Shown here piece by piece: positions 17,201-25,300 of a stretch of DNA of 64,000 bases; the first letter of the stretch is position 1; the number at the start of each line of letters is the position of its first letter. Where the stretch lies: assembly GCA_050110875.1 (NCBI GenBank), contig CP188828.1:2108001-2172000 (forward strand), written 5' to 3'. A program made the position numbers and the translations under genes. A model generated the notes under the pieces. That model saw nothing but the letters and a program-made list of their open reading frames with translations. It ran no database searches and was not told the DNA's origin. Source of the DNA: Methyloligella sp050110875 (GTDB lineage Bacteria; Pseudomonadota; Alphaproteobacteria; Rhizobiales; Methyloligellaceae).

Positions 17201-17446
17201 GCTCGGGATCGAGCGCAGATACTCTTCCTGCTCGATCAGGATCTCTTTCTCGATGTCCTGGGGCGTGGCGCCGGGCCAACGGGTCTGCACCGTGACGGTG
17301 CGGACCTCCAGATCCGGGATCATCTGGATGGGAATCCGGAAGGCGCCGACGATGCCGAGCACGCAGACGATCAGCGTGACGACCGCCACCAACGTGCCGT
17401 GCCTGGCGACGCTCTCGAAGAAGCCGGTTCGTCCGCCATCCGTCAT
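14222..17446 (-). CDS. RND efflux pump permease
   Basis: Inner-membrane proton-driven exporter of the HAE1/AcrB type, 1074 aa (normal). It has a first helix at about 18-35 (LVAVVTLIVCVLGIVGAF), two large periplasmic loops, and two six-helix bundles. The fourth-helix charge motif reads GMTLDNSIVVLES, with Asp-Asn where many AcrB-type pumps have Asp-Asp. Conserved loop segments are WPGATPQDIEKEILIEQEE and PIFLSIRREAGSNVI. The C-terminus is acidic (EEPEEEHEEAEITPVKK). The adaptor gene ends two bases upstream, so the two are co-transcribed. No outer-membrane channel gene is adjacent. The substrate is unknown. Confidence 0.94.
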   Translation of the reverse strand: MTDGGRTGFFESVARHGTLVAVVTLIVCVLGIVGAFRIPIQMIPDLEVRTVTVQTRWPGATPQDIEKEILIEQEEYLRSIPSLERLISRSSSGSAEIELEFPFNIDLNETMIRINNALSQVPSYPENVDQPRIFASSFSANSFMYFRVSPLPGNPRELDMDMMRDFVDDNVRPRLESIRDVSRVSVGGGAEKQIQILFDSAALAERGLTMAEVREAVRNRNRDTSGGEIESGKRRYLLRTIGRFDDPESLSELIIARRGGTITRLKDVAEVKLDHFEIYQRGFVNERPIIFLSIRREAGSNVIAIKNAVMAEIGPINEEILEPAGMILERTADDVTYVEASIANVWTNLAIGAVLATLVMYLFLRSPKATVVGVIGIPICTIAAFLGLLVAGRTINVISLAGVAFAIGMTLDNSIVVLESIDLARRRGLDRLRAAVVGVRQVWPAVLASTLTTVLVFIPIVFIQEEAGQLYSDIAVAVSASILASMLVAILVVPTAAAYLDLMPKGTDYSEDDVGMGNGPIVRGVGWLTATAFRRFLCIAGVAGASAAVIFFLTPPAEYLPEGEEPKMFARMNAPPGYNLETMSEIGRELQDWLLPFVDDDPERFHAGETPVPALKYIFLMIEPDGLRIIAETVDPGDIGVLMDIVTEKYETYAGMRAFVSRGSIITSNDGGTRSVSLDISGRRLQEVYAVASAAYARANEIFDNPRIQADPPTLTLSQPLIEVRPKWDRAAELGMTAEDLGFTVAAFTDGAYVGEFFRDDEKIDIYFYSRNGVDTTLDNVGMLPVYTPQGTAVPLSALADIKETVDTSTIRRIDGRRTVTLNIIPPENVALETGVARVRSELVDYLREGGQVPQGIGMTISGASDELDATREALFGNYVVAIAIIYLLLVAIFTHWGYPLLIMTTIPLGVAGGIVGLFLMNWVGGMLPMFGMEPLIQPFDMISMLGFLILMGTVVNNPILIVDRALYNVREEGFGAKEAVMEAVSSRLRPIAMSTVTTICGLAPLVFIPGAGTELYRGVGAIVLFGIMGTAVVTLTFLPALTLAVMRLVGYRLEEPEEEHEEAEITPVKKEAA

Positions 17447-17448
17447 GA

Positions 17449-18555
17449 TCAGCTCGCGAGCCTGACGGACTGGCCGTCGCGCAGGGATTCGTTGCCACGC
17501 ACGACCACGCGCTCGCCGGCCTTCAGACCGGAACGGATTTGCACCAGGTTATCGAAGGCAAGCCCGATCTCCACGCGGCGCTCCCGGACCTTGGTCTCCC
17601 CGTCCGCCTTTTCCAGTACCCAGACCGTGATCCGCCCGTCGGGATAGCGGATCAGCGCGTCCCGGCTCACCACCACATCCTCCTGCCCCGTGTTGAGGCG
17701 GACGATAACCCGCGCCGACATACCCGGCGTGATGGGCAGATTCTTGCGCAGCGGCAGGACTCTCAAGGTGAAGGTGCGCGCATCCGGATCGCTCACCGGG
17801 ATCAAGGCGCCGATCTCGGCCGGTATTGTCTCGTCCGGGAGCGCGTCGAACTTCAGGGAGACATCTGTCCCCTCGCGAAGCTGCGCGAAATAATCCTGCG
17901 GCACCGGCAGGTCGATCCGGAAGCCGTCCATCGCCACCAGCTCGAAAGCGGCCGTCCCCGGCACCACCCATTGGCCGACTTCGGCCATGCGTTCGGAGAT
18001 CACCCCATCGAACGGCGCACGAAGCTCATGACGCTCCAGGATCGCGGTGCGTCGGGCCTGCTCGGCCTTGGCCGCTTCCAGGGCAGCGAGATCGATATCG
18101 ACCTCCGCCTCCCGTGCCTCGGCCTCATTCTTCGGTCCGTATTCCCGGGAGGCCAGAGTCTGCGCGATTTTCAGCCGGCGTCTGGCATCCTTGACCTCGG
18201 CAGCGGCCTGTTCGGTCTGCGCCTGGGCCTGAGCGAGGGCAGCCTCCTCCAACTCGGAATCGAGCTTGAGCAGGAGATCGCCCTTCTTTACCCGCGCGCC
18301 GCTATCGAAATGAATCTCGCTGACCAGCCCTTCGACCGAGGTCGAGATCTGAGAGGCCTGGGGCGTGGAGACGGTGCCGGAGATCTCCAACTGCTTGACC
18401 ACCGGCGCCATCCGCGCCTCTTCCGATTCCACCGGCGGCGCGGGCGGTTGCGCGTGCGCCGGTACGACGGCCACGCTCCAAGCCAGGAGAACGAGCTCCG
18501 GCAAGACCAATTTATGCATGATGCGGTACAGCGCTGCAGACCTGTTCGATCTCAT
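17449..18555 (-). CDS. RND efflux periplasmic adaptor (membrane fusion protein)
   Basis: Bridges the RND pump and an outer-membrane channel. An N-terminal signal segment (MHKLVLPELVLLAWSVAVVPAHA) is followed by a lipoyl-like half-motif (STSVEGLVSEIHFDSGARVKKGDLLLKLDS), a long helical hairpin rich in Ala/Glu/Gln (about 115-185), the second half (ELRAPFDGVISERMAEVGQWVVPG), a beta-barrel domain (DARTFTLRVLPLRKNLPITPGMSARV) and a membrane-proximal domain (LIRYPDGRITVWVLEKADG). 368 aa. The first ATG is used. An ATG twelve codons later also fits the signal peptide, and neither has a clear ribosome site. It forms an operon with the pump. Confidence 0.92.
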   Translation of the reverse strand: MRSNRSAALYRIMHKLVLPELVLLAWSVAVVPAHAQPPAPPVESEEARMAPVVKQLEISGTVSTPQASQISTSVEGLVSEIHFDSGARVKKGDLLLKLDSELEEAALAQAQAQTEQAAAEVKDARRRLKIAQTLASREYGPKNEAEAREAEVDIDLAALEAAKAEQARRTAILERHELRAPFDGVISERMAEVGQWVVPGTAAFELVAMDGFRIDLPVPQDYFAQLREGTDVSLKFDALPDETIPAEIGALIPVSDPDARTFTLRVLPLRKNLPITPGMSARVIVRLNTGQEDVVVSRDALIRYPDGRITVWVLEKADGETKVRERRVEIGLAFDNLVQIRSGLKAGERVVVRGNESLRDGQSVRLAS

Positions 18556-18931
18556 AGGTTATGGCTCGGCATCGCCGATCTTTTTTGAACTCGAGCGCGC
18601 AAAATCGGCGATCGAGACGCTCATCGTAAGGCTTCCTGCGGCGGGTTAGACCCTAGGACCAACAGCCATCCGGTCAAGGGGTAAGTTTAGCAAAAGAATC
18701 AAGTCTCTGTCGTGACAGGGTTTTCGCTGCGGCACCGGAGCTGAATGGTGGCTCCGGGCATTTGCGCCAGGGTTTCACCCAAGCATCGGAAGATCCCGCA
18801 TCCCATTGCCGGGGAAAACCCGCGGACCGGCTGCGTTTTGCCGAAAAACAAGAGTCGGAATCTTAAGCACCTGCCGCATAGATTGGATCTATCGGATCTC
18901 AGGCGTCACCCAAGACAGGGACGCAGGCCTC
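18556..18931. other. 376-base intergenic region with a spaced inverted repeat
   Basis: No convincing gene is seen. ATCGCCGAT (18571-18579) and ATCGGCGAT (18604-18612) form a 9-base inverted repeat 24 bases apart, directly upstream of the divergent RND operon, and could be an operator for the pump. The rest holds the leader of the SGNH esterase gene. No regulator gene of the TetR or MarR type lies next to the pump. Confidence 0.4.
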
Positions 18932-19558
18932 ATGAAAACCATCCTGTGCTTCGGCGATTCCATCACCTGGGGCTACAACCCGAAAGACACGACCCGCCTG
19001 CCGCCGGAGCATCGCTGGCCCCGTATCTTAGGCGAGGAGCTGGGACAAGATTACGAGGTGATCGAGGAAGGGTTGAACGGTCGAACCCTTGCCGTGGAGG
19101 ATCCCTTCCGCCCCGATCGCGGCGGCCTCGCCAAGCTCCCCTTTATTCTGGAATCCCACGCACCGCTGGACGCCGTCATCATCATGCTCGGCACCAACGA
19201 TTGCGCGCCCTGCTATAAGCTCACCATCGGCGAGATCGCGCTCGCCTGTGCGCGTCTCATCATGACCGTAAAGCAGAGCTTGGCCGGCCCCGGCGGCACC
19301 GCGCCAGCGGCCATGCTCGTCGCACCGCCTCTCATGGGACAGCTCGAGCCGACCATCGGCCTCTTTTATGACGGCGGCCAAAAGCTGTGCGGCGAGCTTG
19401 CCGAAGCCTATCGGCTGGTCGCGGCATCCCTGGGTACCGCCTTTCTGAATGCCGCCGAAATCGTCACCGCCGACGAACCCGACGGCATCCATCTCGGTCC
19501 CGGGGATCAGCGAAAGCTCGCCCTGGCCATAAAGGATGCGATCGCGCCGCTGCTCTAA
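18932..19558 (+). CDS. SGNH/GDSL hydrolase, MsAcT-like arylesterase
   Basis: A 208-aa serine esterase. Block I is CFGDSITWG with nucleophile Ser10. The oxyanion blocks are EEGLNGRT (Gly/Asn) and IIMLGTNDC, and the Asp/His pair is in DGIHLGPGD near residues 184-187. From memory, the arrangement and wording closely follow the Mycobacterium smegmatis acyltransferase/perhydrolase MsAcT (FGDSLTWG, VIEEGLSART, VIIMLGTNDT). No signal peptide is present, so it is cytoplasmic. The ATG giving MKTILCFGDS was chosen. The longer open frame upstream has no family similarity. It is convergent with the cytochrome gene. Confidence 0.9.
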   Translation: MKTILCFGDSITWGYNPKDTTRLPPEHRWPRILGEELGQDYEVIEEGLNGRTLAVEDPFRPDRGGLAKLPFILESHAPLDAVIIMLGTNDCAPCYKLTIGEIALACARLIMTVKQSLAGPGGTAPAAMLVAPPLMGQLEPTIGLFYDGGQKLCGELAEAYRLVAASLGTAFLNAAEIVTADEPDGIHLGPGDQRKLALAIKDAIAPLL

Positions 19559-19570
19559 CGCCGATTTCGA

Positions 19571-21919
19571 TCAGCGTGCTCGCGACCGCAACGCCTGGAT
19601 CAGCATCTGGAGATCCCGATTCTCCGGCTCGATCTCGGCGAGCTGCTCCGCATAGCGAAGTGCCTTATCCATCTCGCCCGTCTCGCTTGCGAAGTTGAGC
19701 AGCAGCATCAGCGTGTCCCGGTCGTAAGGGTTGCGCGTGAGACTGTTTTCCAGAACCGTGATCGCCGCCTGCGGACGTCCGATCGAGTTGAGCCCGATCG
19801 CATAGACATAGGCGTAGCGCGGCTCGTCCGGCGACAGCTCGGCAGCTTTTTTCAACGCCTCGAGCGCCTCCTCCGGCCGCTTCAGCCGCACCAGAGTCAA
19901 ACCGAGCGCGTGATGGAGCGCACCGTCATCCGGTGCCGCTTCGATGGCCTGGCGTAGAACCTCGGCCCCCTTCTCGTCCTGCCCCTGCTGACGGTAGAGA
20001 TCGGCGAGATTAACCGCGGATGTCCCATAGGCTGGGTTGAGCCGCAGCGCCGCCTTGTACTCCCGCTCGGCCGCCTCCAAACGCCCCTGGCGGACATAGA
20101 AATCCGCCAAGCGGGTACGGGATTCCGGCCGATCGGCATTGAGAGTCTGCGTGGCGACGAAATCCTTCTGGGCCGCTTTCAGCGTCTCGCGCTGCCGCCG
20201 GGACAACGCATCCGTCGGCGCGCCTGTCAGCAGCTCTCCCGCCCGGATACGGACACCGCGCACCGGATCGTCGAGCAATGGCGACAGGATGGGCCAGGCC
20301 TGATCGGGCGGCAGCGTGCTCAAGTTTTCCAAAGCGCCGAGCCGCACGATCGGATCGGGATCTTCGAGCCCCTCTTTCGCAGCTGCCAATGTCTCCTCGG
20401 TCAGATGCGAACGAACAGCTGCCAGCGCGCTGCCGCGCACGAAGCCCGGCAAGTCGTTGTCCTGCGCGACCGCGGCAAGCCGATCCGCCGCCCCCGGCTT
20501 CCCCTCCCAAGCAGTATGGAACGCCGCGCCATAGCCCCAGCCCTTCCGCTCCGGCCCGAACCAGTCTTCGATCGCCGACGCCGCCCATTCCGGCGGCTTG
20601 TCGGCATGGCAATCGTTGCAGGCATTGCTCGTGCCGAGTGCCGCGGAAAGGTCCGGACGCGGAATACGGAAGCTGTGGTCGTGACGCTCGTCCACCACCA
20701 TGAAGGTATGCGCCGGCATGTGGCAGGAGATGCAATCCGGGCGCTTCGACGCCGCCACGTCTTGGTGGTGGGTGTGGCTATTCGTGGCCAGATCGGCCGA
20801 ATGGCATTGCAGGCAGACCGCCTCGCCTTGCGCTCGCAAATTCCCGCTATGGGGTTCATGGCAGTCGCCGCAGGTGACGCCCGCGGCGAACATCTTGCTC
20901 TGCTTGAACGAGCCGTAATTGAATACCTCCCCGTCCATCTGCCCGTCGGCCTGAAAAACGCCTTCGGAGATCAGATTCACCAGATGGGTGTCGGAGAGAG
21001 GCTGACCGGGTTTCCAGTCATCGGAAATTTGGGACCGCAAGGCATGGCAGCGCCCGCACGCTTCCACCTCGACCCGTATTTCCCGGGGAGGCCTGCTCCG
21101 TTCCGGCAGCCCGGTCTTCGGGCTCCGGTGCCAGGTCACGCCGTCCCGCTCGTCGAACAGCGCCACCAGCCCCTTCTTCGGATCGTTCTTGTCGCCTTCG
21201 CCGTTGGCCCAGGCCACATGCTCCGAGCCTTTTCCGTGACAGGCCTCGCAACCGACGCTGATCTCTTCCCACGTCGTGTCGAAGCGGTCTGTCTTCGAGT
21301 CGTAGTTCTTCTTCACGCCGGTGGAATGGCATTCGGCGCACATGAAGTTCCAGTTCTGCTCCAGCTTGGTCCAGTGCAGCGGATCGCCATGGCCGATCTC
21401 CTCGTCCGGGTAGAGATGGAACCAGCGCTGGCCGCCCCGATCCTTCGGCCGGCTGTCCCAGGCCAGCGGCAGGGCCTGGATGCGCCCGTCGGGAAATTCG
21501 ATGAGATATTGCTGCAGGGGATCGAGTCCGAACGTGTATTTCACCTCGAACGTATCGAGCGTGCCGTCCGGCCCGTCGGTCTCGACGAAGAATGTCCCGC
21601 CTTTCCGATAGAAGCGCGATTGCGTGCCGAAATAGTCGAAGCGTGCATCGTTAAAATCGCCCAGCACGGTCTCGTCCGTGGCGTGATCCATGGCATGGGC
21701 GTGTTGGGACAGTCCCCACGCGGCGCCTGCCGCCTCATGGCAGCCAGCGCAGGTTTTCGTACCGACGAAGTGGAGACCTTGCGCGGAAGGTTTCGGTGGG
21801 CTCGCCAGCACCGCTTGATGCCAACTGGAAAGCGAACCGGCGACAAGCAGGAGAAGGCCTAGAACTGCCAGGACCAGCGGACGAAGAAACAGCTTCGCCG
21901 CACCGTTCAGCTTTCGCAT
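19571..21919 (-). CDS. Octahaem cytochrome c with HEAT and TPR repeats
   Basis: Exported 782-aa protein with an N-terminal membrane/signal segment (LFLRPLVLAVLGLLLLVAGSL). Eight CxxCH haem-binding motifs follow in the first half: CAGCH, CAECH, CEACH, CGRCH, CGDCH, CLQCH, CISCH and CNDCH. After these come HEAT-like helices (about 490-570, GLEDPDPIVRLGALENL, DPVRGVRIRAGELL) and then tetratricopeptide repeats to the end (SRTRLADFYVRQGRLEAAEREYKAALRLNPAYG and later units). It resembles cytochrome c554/DmsE-type multihaem proteins fused to a protein-binding scaffold. Electron transfer in the periplasm or at the cell surface is inferred; donor and acceptor are unknown. The barrel gene ends 45 bases upstream. 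The second in-frame ATG was chosen because the signal segment follows it. Confidence 0.85.
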   Translation of the reverse strand: MRKLNGAAKLFLRPLVLAVLGLLLLVAGSLSSWHQAVLASPPKPSAQGLHFVGTKTCAGCHEAAGAAWGLSQHAHAMDHATDETVLGDFNDARFDYFGTQSRFYRKGGTFFVETDGPDGTLDTFEVKYTFGLDPLQQYLIEFPDGRIQALPLAWDSRPKDRGGQRWFHLYPDEEIGHGDPLHWTKLEQNWNFMCAECHSTGVKKNYDSKTDRFDTTWEEISVGCEACHGKGSEHVAWANGEGDKNDPKKGLVALFDERDGVTWHRSPKTGLPERSRPPREIRVEVEACGRCHALRSQISDDWKPGQPLSDTHLVNLISEGVFQADGQMDGEVFNYGSFKQSKMFAAGVTCGDCHEPHSGNLRAQGEAVCLQCHSADLATNSHTHHQDVAASKRPDCISCHMPAHTFMVVDERHDHSFRIPRPDLSAALGTSNACNDCHADKPPEWAASAIEDWFGPERKGWGYGAAFHTAWEGKPGAADRLAAVAQDNDLPGFVRGSALAAVRSHLTEETLAAAKEGLEDPDPIVRLGALENLSTLPPDQAWPILSPLLDDPVRGVRIRAGELLTGAPTDALSRRQRETLKAAQKDFVATQTLNADRPESRTRLADFYVRQGRLEAAEREYKAALRLNPAYGTSAVNLADLYRQQGQDEKGAEVLRQAIEAAPDDGALHHALGLTLVRLKRPEEALEALKKAAELSPDEPRYAYVYAIGLNSIGRPQAAITVLENSLTRNPYDRDTLMLLLNFASETGEMDKALRYAEQLAEIEPENRDLQMLIQALRSRAR

Positions 21920-21964
21920 GCCCGCAACACCACCCTGAATTTGGCGGCGGGGAACCATCAACGA

Positions 21965-23101
21965 TCACCAGCGGAAGGCGATTTCCGCGATCGGCCCGTG
22001 CAGCACCACATCCACGCCCCGGCTGCCGCCGAAGTCGGTATCGTCGTAGAACAGCCCCAGCGCGCGATAGCCGAACGAGCTCGTGGTGTCGAAGCCGAAC
22101 AAGGTTCCTTCGCGGTCATACGTGAACTGCACCTGCCAAGTGAGATTACGGTCGGCGTTGAAGCCGCCGATATCGCCGGTGAAGGTGACCGCTTCGCCCT
22201 CCTTGAATTCATGGGTTATCCGAGTTGCGATCACCGGATCGACCCATTGCATCACATCAGTCGTTGCGAAGGCGTAATTGCCGCTGGCCCTGCCATTGGC
22301 CAGCACCAGCTGCCGCTGCAGCAAGGCAAGCCGGAAATCCTGCACCGCTTCGATTGCCGCTAGCGCTTGCCCGCGCCGGTCGACGCGATTCAACCTCTTT
22401 TCGAGCCGGGCCGCCCGGCGCTGGGCCTCCTCCGAGGACGACCGCGAAATACGCCGGCTCAACAGCGCATCGCGCAAAGCGTTCAGCTGTGCCAGCGCCT
22501 GGGTTCGCTCTTGCCGGTTCTCGATCCGATTGATCCGGGTCTCGACGGTATCGAGCCAGCTTCCCAGGCTGCGATTCGCCGAAACACTGAGCGAAAGCCC
22601 GATCTCGGCTTCCTGCCGCACCCACCGCGCACCGCCACCGACGGAGATCTTGGTGTCGCCGTAAGCGGAGGGCAGGTCGTAAATCTCATAAAGCGCGCCG
22701 GCCTGATAGACGCCGAAACGATAGTCGAGAGAGGCGGCGGCATTGGCCTTTAGCGTGAGATCGGCGGGAAGATCGACTTCGCGCACCACGTCGCCATCGA
22801 AACCGAAATCCGCGTAAAGGATATCGGCATAGAAGGTGAAGCGGTCCTTGCGCGCTTCGAAGGTCGTGGTCAGACCGAACTTGGCCGCGTCGATCAGATC
22901 GACCGGTGTGGCGTAGACGTCGAACTCGAGATCGTTCGCAGTGACGTCGCCCTGCACCCAGAGCGCCCAGGCATAGGACCCGACCTCGTATTCCCAACCT
23001 TGCACGCCTTCGACGGTGGCGCTCTCGGCCTTGACCGCGCCGGCAGCCAAGAAAGGCAAGAGCAGCAGGCCGAGCGAGAGTCCCCAAACTCTCCAGATCA
23101 T
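21965..23101 (-). CDS. Probable outer-membrane beta-barrel protein with helical insert
   Basis: 378 aa with a signal peptide (MIWRVWGLSLGLLLLPFLAAGAVKA). Most of the mature sequence alternates polar and hydrophobic residues as in barrel strands (FEARKDRFTFYADILYADFGF, TISVGGGARW-like segments) and it ends in a terminal aromatic strand (IAEIAFRW, last residue Trp), as outer-membrane proteins often do. A strongly helical, Arg/Gln/Ala-rich stretch of about 85 residues (roughly 185-270: RINRIENRQERTQALAQLN, RRAARLEKRLNRVDRRGQ) interrupts the strands and could project as a coiled-coil hairpin. I do not recognise the family. It is in one direction with the octahaem cytochrome, suggesting a joint role at the outer membrane. 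The start was chosen to begin the signal peptide. Confidence 0.65.
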   Translation of the reverse strand: MIWRVWGLSLGLLLLPFLAAGAVKAESATVEGVQGWEYEVGSYAWALWVQGDVTANDLEFDVYATPVDLIDAAKFGLTTTFEARKDRFTFYADILYADFGFDGDVVREVDLPADLTLKANAAASLDYRFGVYQAGALYEIYDLPSAYGDTKISVGGGARWVRQEAEIGLSLSVSANRSLGSWLDTVETRINRIENRQERTQALAQLNALRDALLSRRISRSSSEEAQRRAARLEKRLNRVDRRGQALAAIEAVQDFRLALLQRQLVLANGRASGNYAFATTDVMQWVDPVIATRITHEFKEGEAVTFTGDIGGFNADRNLTWQVQFTYDREGTLFGFDTTSSFGYRALGLFYDDTDFGGSRGVDVVLHGPIAEIAFRW

Positions 23102-23237
23102 CCAATATCCCCCCGACGATCCGATTGGACGGATCATTTAGCCAAAGCATAAAGGGAGCACATGACATTGCGCTTCCTTTGAAGCTTCCGCGGCAAGGAA
23201 TTCAGACAATCTGTGTCGCCGGCGCCACAGTCTGGCG

Positions 23238-23284
23238 GATCCGGGAGCGGACGGCGGCGATGGATGTCCGCCCGCCCCCGGATC
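23238..23284 (-). terminator. Large stem-loop just after the sulfatase stop
   Basis: GATCCGGG (23238-23245) pairs with CCCGGATC (23277-23284), and inside it GCGGAC pairs with GTCCGC. On the minus strand it follows the sulfatase stop directly, so the sulfatase is probably a separate transcription unit from the barrel and cytochrome genes. No T-tract follows. Confidence 0.55.
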
Positions 23285-23285
23285 G

Positions 23286-25115
23286 CTACTTGGTCTTCAG
23301 CTTCCTCTCCTCGTTCGCCTTCCACTCCTCCAGGGTCATCTTCGCGTCTTCCTTGACCTCCGGAATCATGTCGTACATGGGCGGATTGTTGGAGAGGAAG
23401 CTGGTGGAGAATTTCGGCGGATATTTCTCAAGTTCCAGCATGTAGTCGCCGAGCGCATAGCCCACCGGAACCGTCAGCGGCAGATGGCGCACGCCGATGC
23501 TCACGTCTTCTTTCGGGTTGGTGTAGAGGTTCACCATCACGGCACCGCCCGTATCGGTGGTCACCGGGCCGGAGAAACCGCCCGTGTAACCGCGCTTGAA
23601 GAAGCCGTCTTCGAGCTCGGCGGTGATCGTGACCTTGAACTCGTCCACCCGCACGGCCGAAAGATACTGGTTCAGCGTGTAGATGCGCGCCTTGCGGGCC
23701 GACTGGCCGTCCTTGGCCAGCAGGAAACCGGTCTGGTCGACGCCGTCCACATAACGCTTGCTCGGCACGTATTTCGCCAGCTCCTTGCCCGGCGCGCCGG
23801 CAATGCCGATGAACGTGTTGAAGATATCGGCCTGGTCGAACAGACCCTCGGAGCGCCGCGGGGCGATCATGTCCTTCCAGTAGACGAACATGGGCGCACG
23901 CACACCGCCTTCCCAGCTGGACCCCTTGCAGCCCCGGAACGGCGTCTGGCCATGGGGCGGGATCTCGCATTCCGGACCGTTGTCGGAGGTCAGCAGAACG
24001 ATGGTGTTCTCCAACTGGCCGGTCTCCTTCAGCTTTCCGATCAGCCGTTTGAAGACATCGTCCATATGCACCATGCAATCGCTATAGACGGTGCGCGCCC
24101 GTGAAGCGCCGGCCCATTTCTTGTTCGGGTAGTTGTCGAAATGGCAGCCCCGGGTCGCGTGATACAGGAAGAACGGCTTGTCGCTGTCCTTCTGCTTCTC
24201 GATGAAGTCGGTGCTGACCTTGGTCCAGATCTCGTCGAGCTCCTTGATGTAGTCGAGGTCGATGAGCTTCAGATCCTTGCACTTCTCCTTGTCCGAAGGC
24301 GTGCACTCCACATCGTAGTGGTTGAAGCCCTTCTCCTGCATCATCTTGAAGCGGTCGGGGCTGAGCGCGATCTCCGGATTGAAGTACATATCGCGCCACT
24401 CGGTGTACATGTCGGAAACGCCGAGGAAGCCGCGATAATTGTCGTAGCCGACATTCTGCGGCAGCGAGCCCTTGTTCTCGCCCATATGCCACTTGCCAAC
24501 ACCCTGGGTCGTGTAGCCGAACTTCTTCAGGATCTCCGGCATCGTGATCGCCCCGTCGAGACCGCCCGGCTCGCCATACATCGGCGGTCGCAGCAAGCCG
24601 TGATGCAGCGGAATTTGACCCGTATGGATGGTCGCCCGGCTCGGCGTGCAAGACGGTGTCGAATAGGCGGAGGTGAGCACCAGCCCTTCGGCGGCCAGCG
24701 CATCCATGTTCGGCGTCGGATGGCCGACGGCGATGCCCCCGCCATTGAAGCCCGGATCCAGCCAGCCGACATCGTCCAGCAGGAAGACCAGGAAGTTCGG
24801 CTTCTTGCCGCCGTTTTTCTCAACGAACTTGGCAAGCTTATCCGCCGCTTCCTTGTCCTGCTCCGGATGCTCGATCACGCCGTACATGTTCGGCGCTGGC
24901 TTCACGGTGTTCAGGTGAATGTATTGGTCGGGATGGTTGTAGCCCGGCGCATCGGTCGGCCCCGTGGTGGCGCCGCGGATGTTCGTGCCGGACTCTTCTG
25001 AAGCTTGGTCGGATGCCCCCGCATCGGAACTGCCGGCGTCTTGGGCCGAGGCCGCAAGACCGCTCGAAATGAGCAGCGCGAACGCCGCAGATGCAATGAA
25101 ATGAAATCTCTTCAT
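23286..25115 (-). CDS. Secreted arylsulfatase (formylglycine type)
   Basis: Hydrolyses sulfate esters, a likely sulfur-scavenging role. 609 aa with a signal peptide (MKRFHFIASAAFALLISSGLAASA) and a Ser/Ala/Asp-rich linker. Metal-site aspartates lie in FLLDDVGW (Asp114/115). The sulfatase signature is CTPSR at 156-160, whose Cys156 is the residue converted to formylglycine, followed by ATIHTGQIPLHHG. Further conserved segments are GKWHMGENKGSLP, FFLYHATRGCHF and VLLTSDNGPE. No formylglycine-generating enzyme is in the window, so maturation relies on a distant gene. GGAGGGAGG precedes the chosen ATG. An ATG eleven codons upstream gives a poorer signal peptide. Confidence 0.93.
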   Translation of the reverse strand: MKRFHFIASAAFALLISSGLAASAQDAGSSDAGASDQASEESGTNIRGATTGPTDAPGYNHPDQYIHLNTVKPAPNMYGVIEHPEQDKEAADKLAKFVEKNGGKKPNFLVFLLDDVGWLDPGFNGGGIAVGHPTPNMDALAAEGLVLTSAYSTPSCTPSRATIHTGQIPLHHGLLRPPMYGEPGGLDGAITMPEILKKFGYTTQGVGKWHMGENKGSLPQNVGYDNYRGFLGVSDMYTEWRDMYFNPEIALSPDRFKMMQEKGFNHYDVECTPSDKEKCKDLKLIDLDYIKELDEIWTKVSTDFIEKQKDSDKPFFLYHATRGCHFDNYPNKKWAGASRARTVYSDCMVHMDDVFKRLIGKLKETGQLENTIVLLTSDNGPECEIPPHGQTPFRGCKGSSWEGGVRAPMFVYWKDMIAPRRSEGLFDQADIFNTFIGIAGAPGKELAKYVPSKRYVDGVDQTGFLLAKDGQSARKARIYTLNQYLSAVRVDEFKVTITAELEDGFFKRGYTGGFSGPVTTDTGGAVMVNLYTNPKEDVSIGVRHLPLTVPVGYALGDYMLELEKYPPKFSTSFLSNNPPMYDMIPEVKEDAKMTLEEWKANEERKLKTK

Positions 25116-25300
25116 AAGCCTCCCTCCAAGAATAATTCCGCAGAACAATATCGATGGAGGGCTGAACAGCTTGATGACATCGCGCCGTCCTATCGATTCG
25201 CGCGTGCGTATTCTGCATTATTGCAGGCGCGCGCCACACTTCAACTGAACGCAGACCAGCATCGAAAATGGAACCTTAAAATGTGCACTAGGCGCGCTCT

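Noticed and set aside
15165..17498. 777-codon minus-strand open frame overlapping the RND pump in another frame
   Set aside because: Arg/Gly/Ala-rich shadow. The pump frame carries all RND motifs.
19571..25115. Cytochrome, barrel and sulfatase as one three-gene operon
   Set aside because: A large stem-loop right after the sulfatase stop and a gap of about 185 bases argue for two transcription units.
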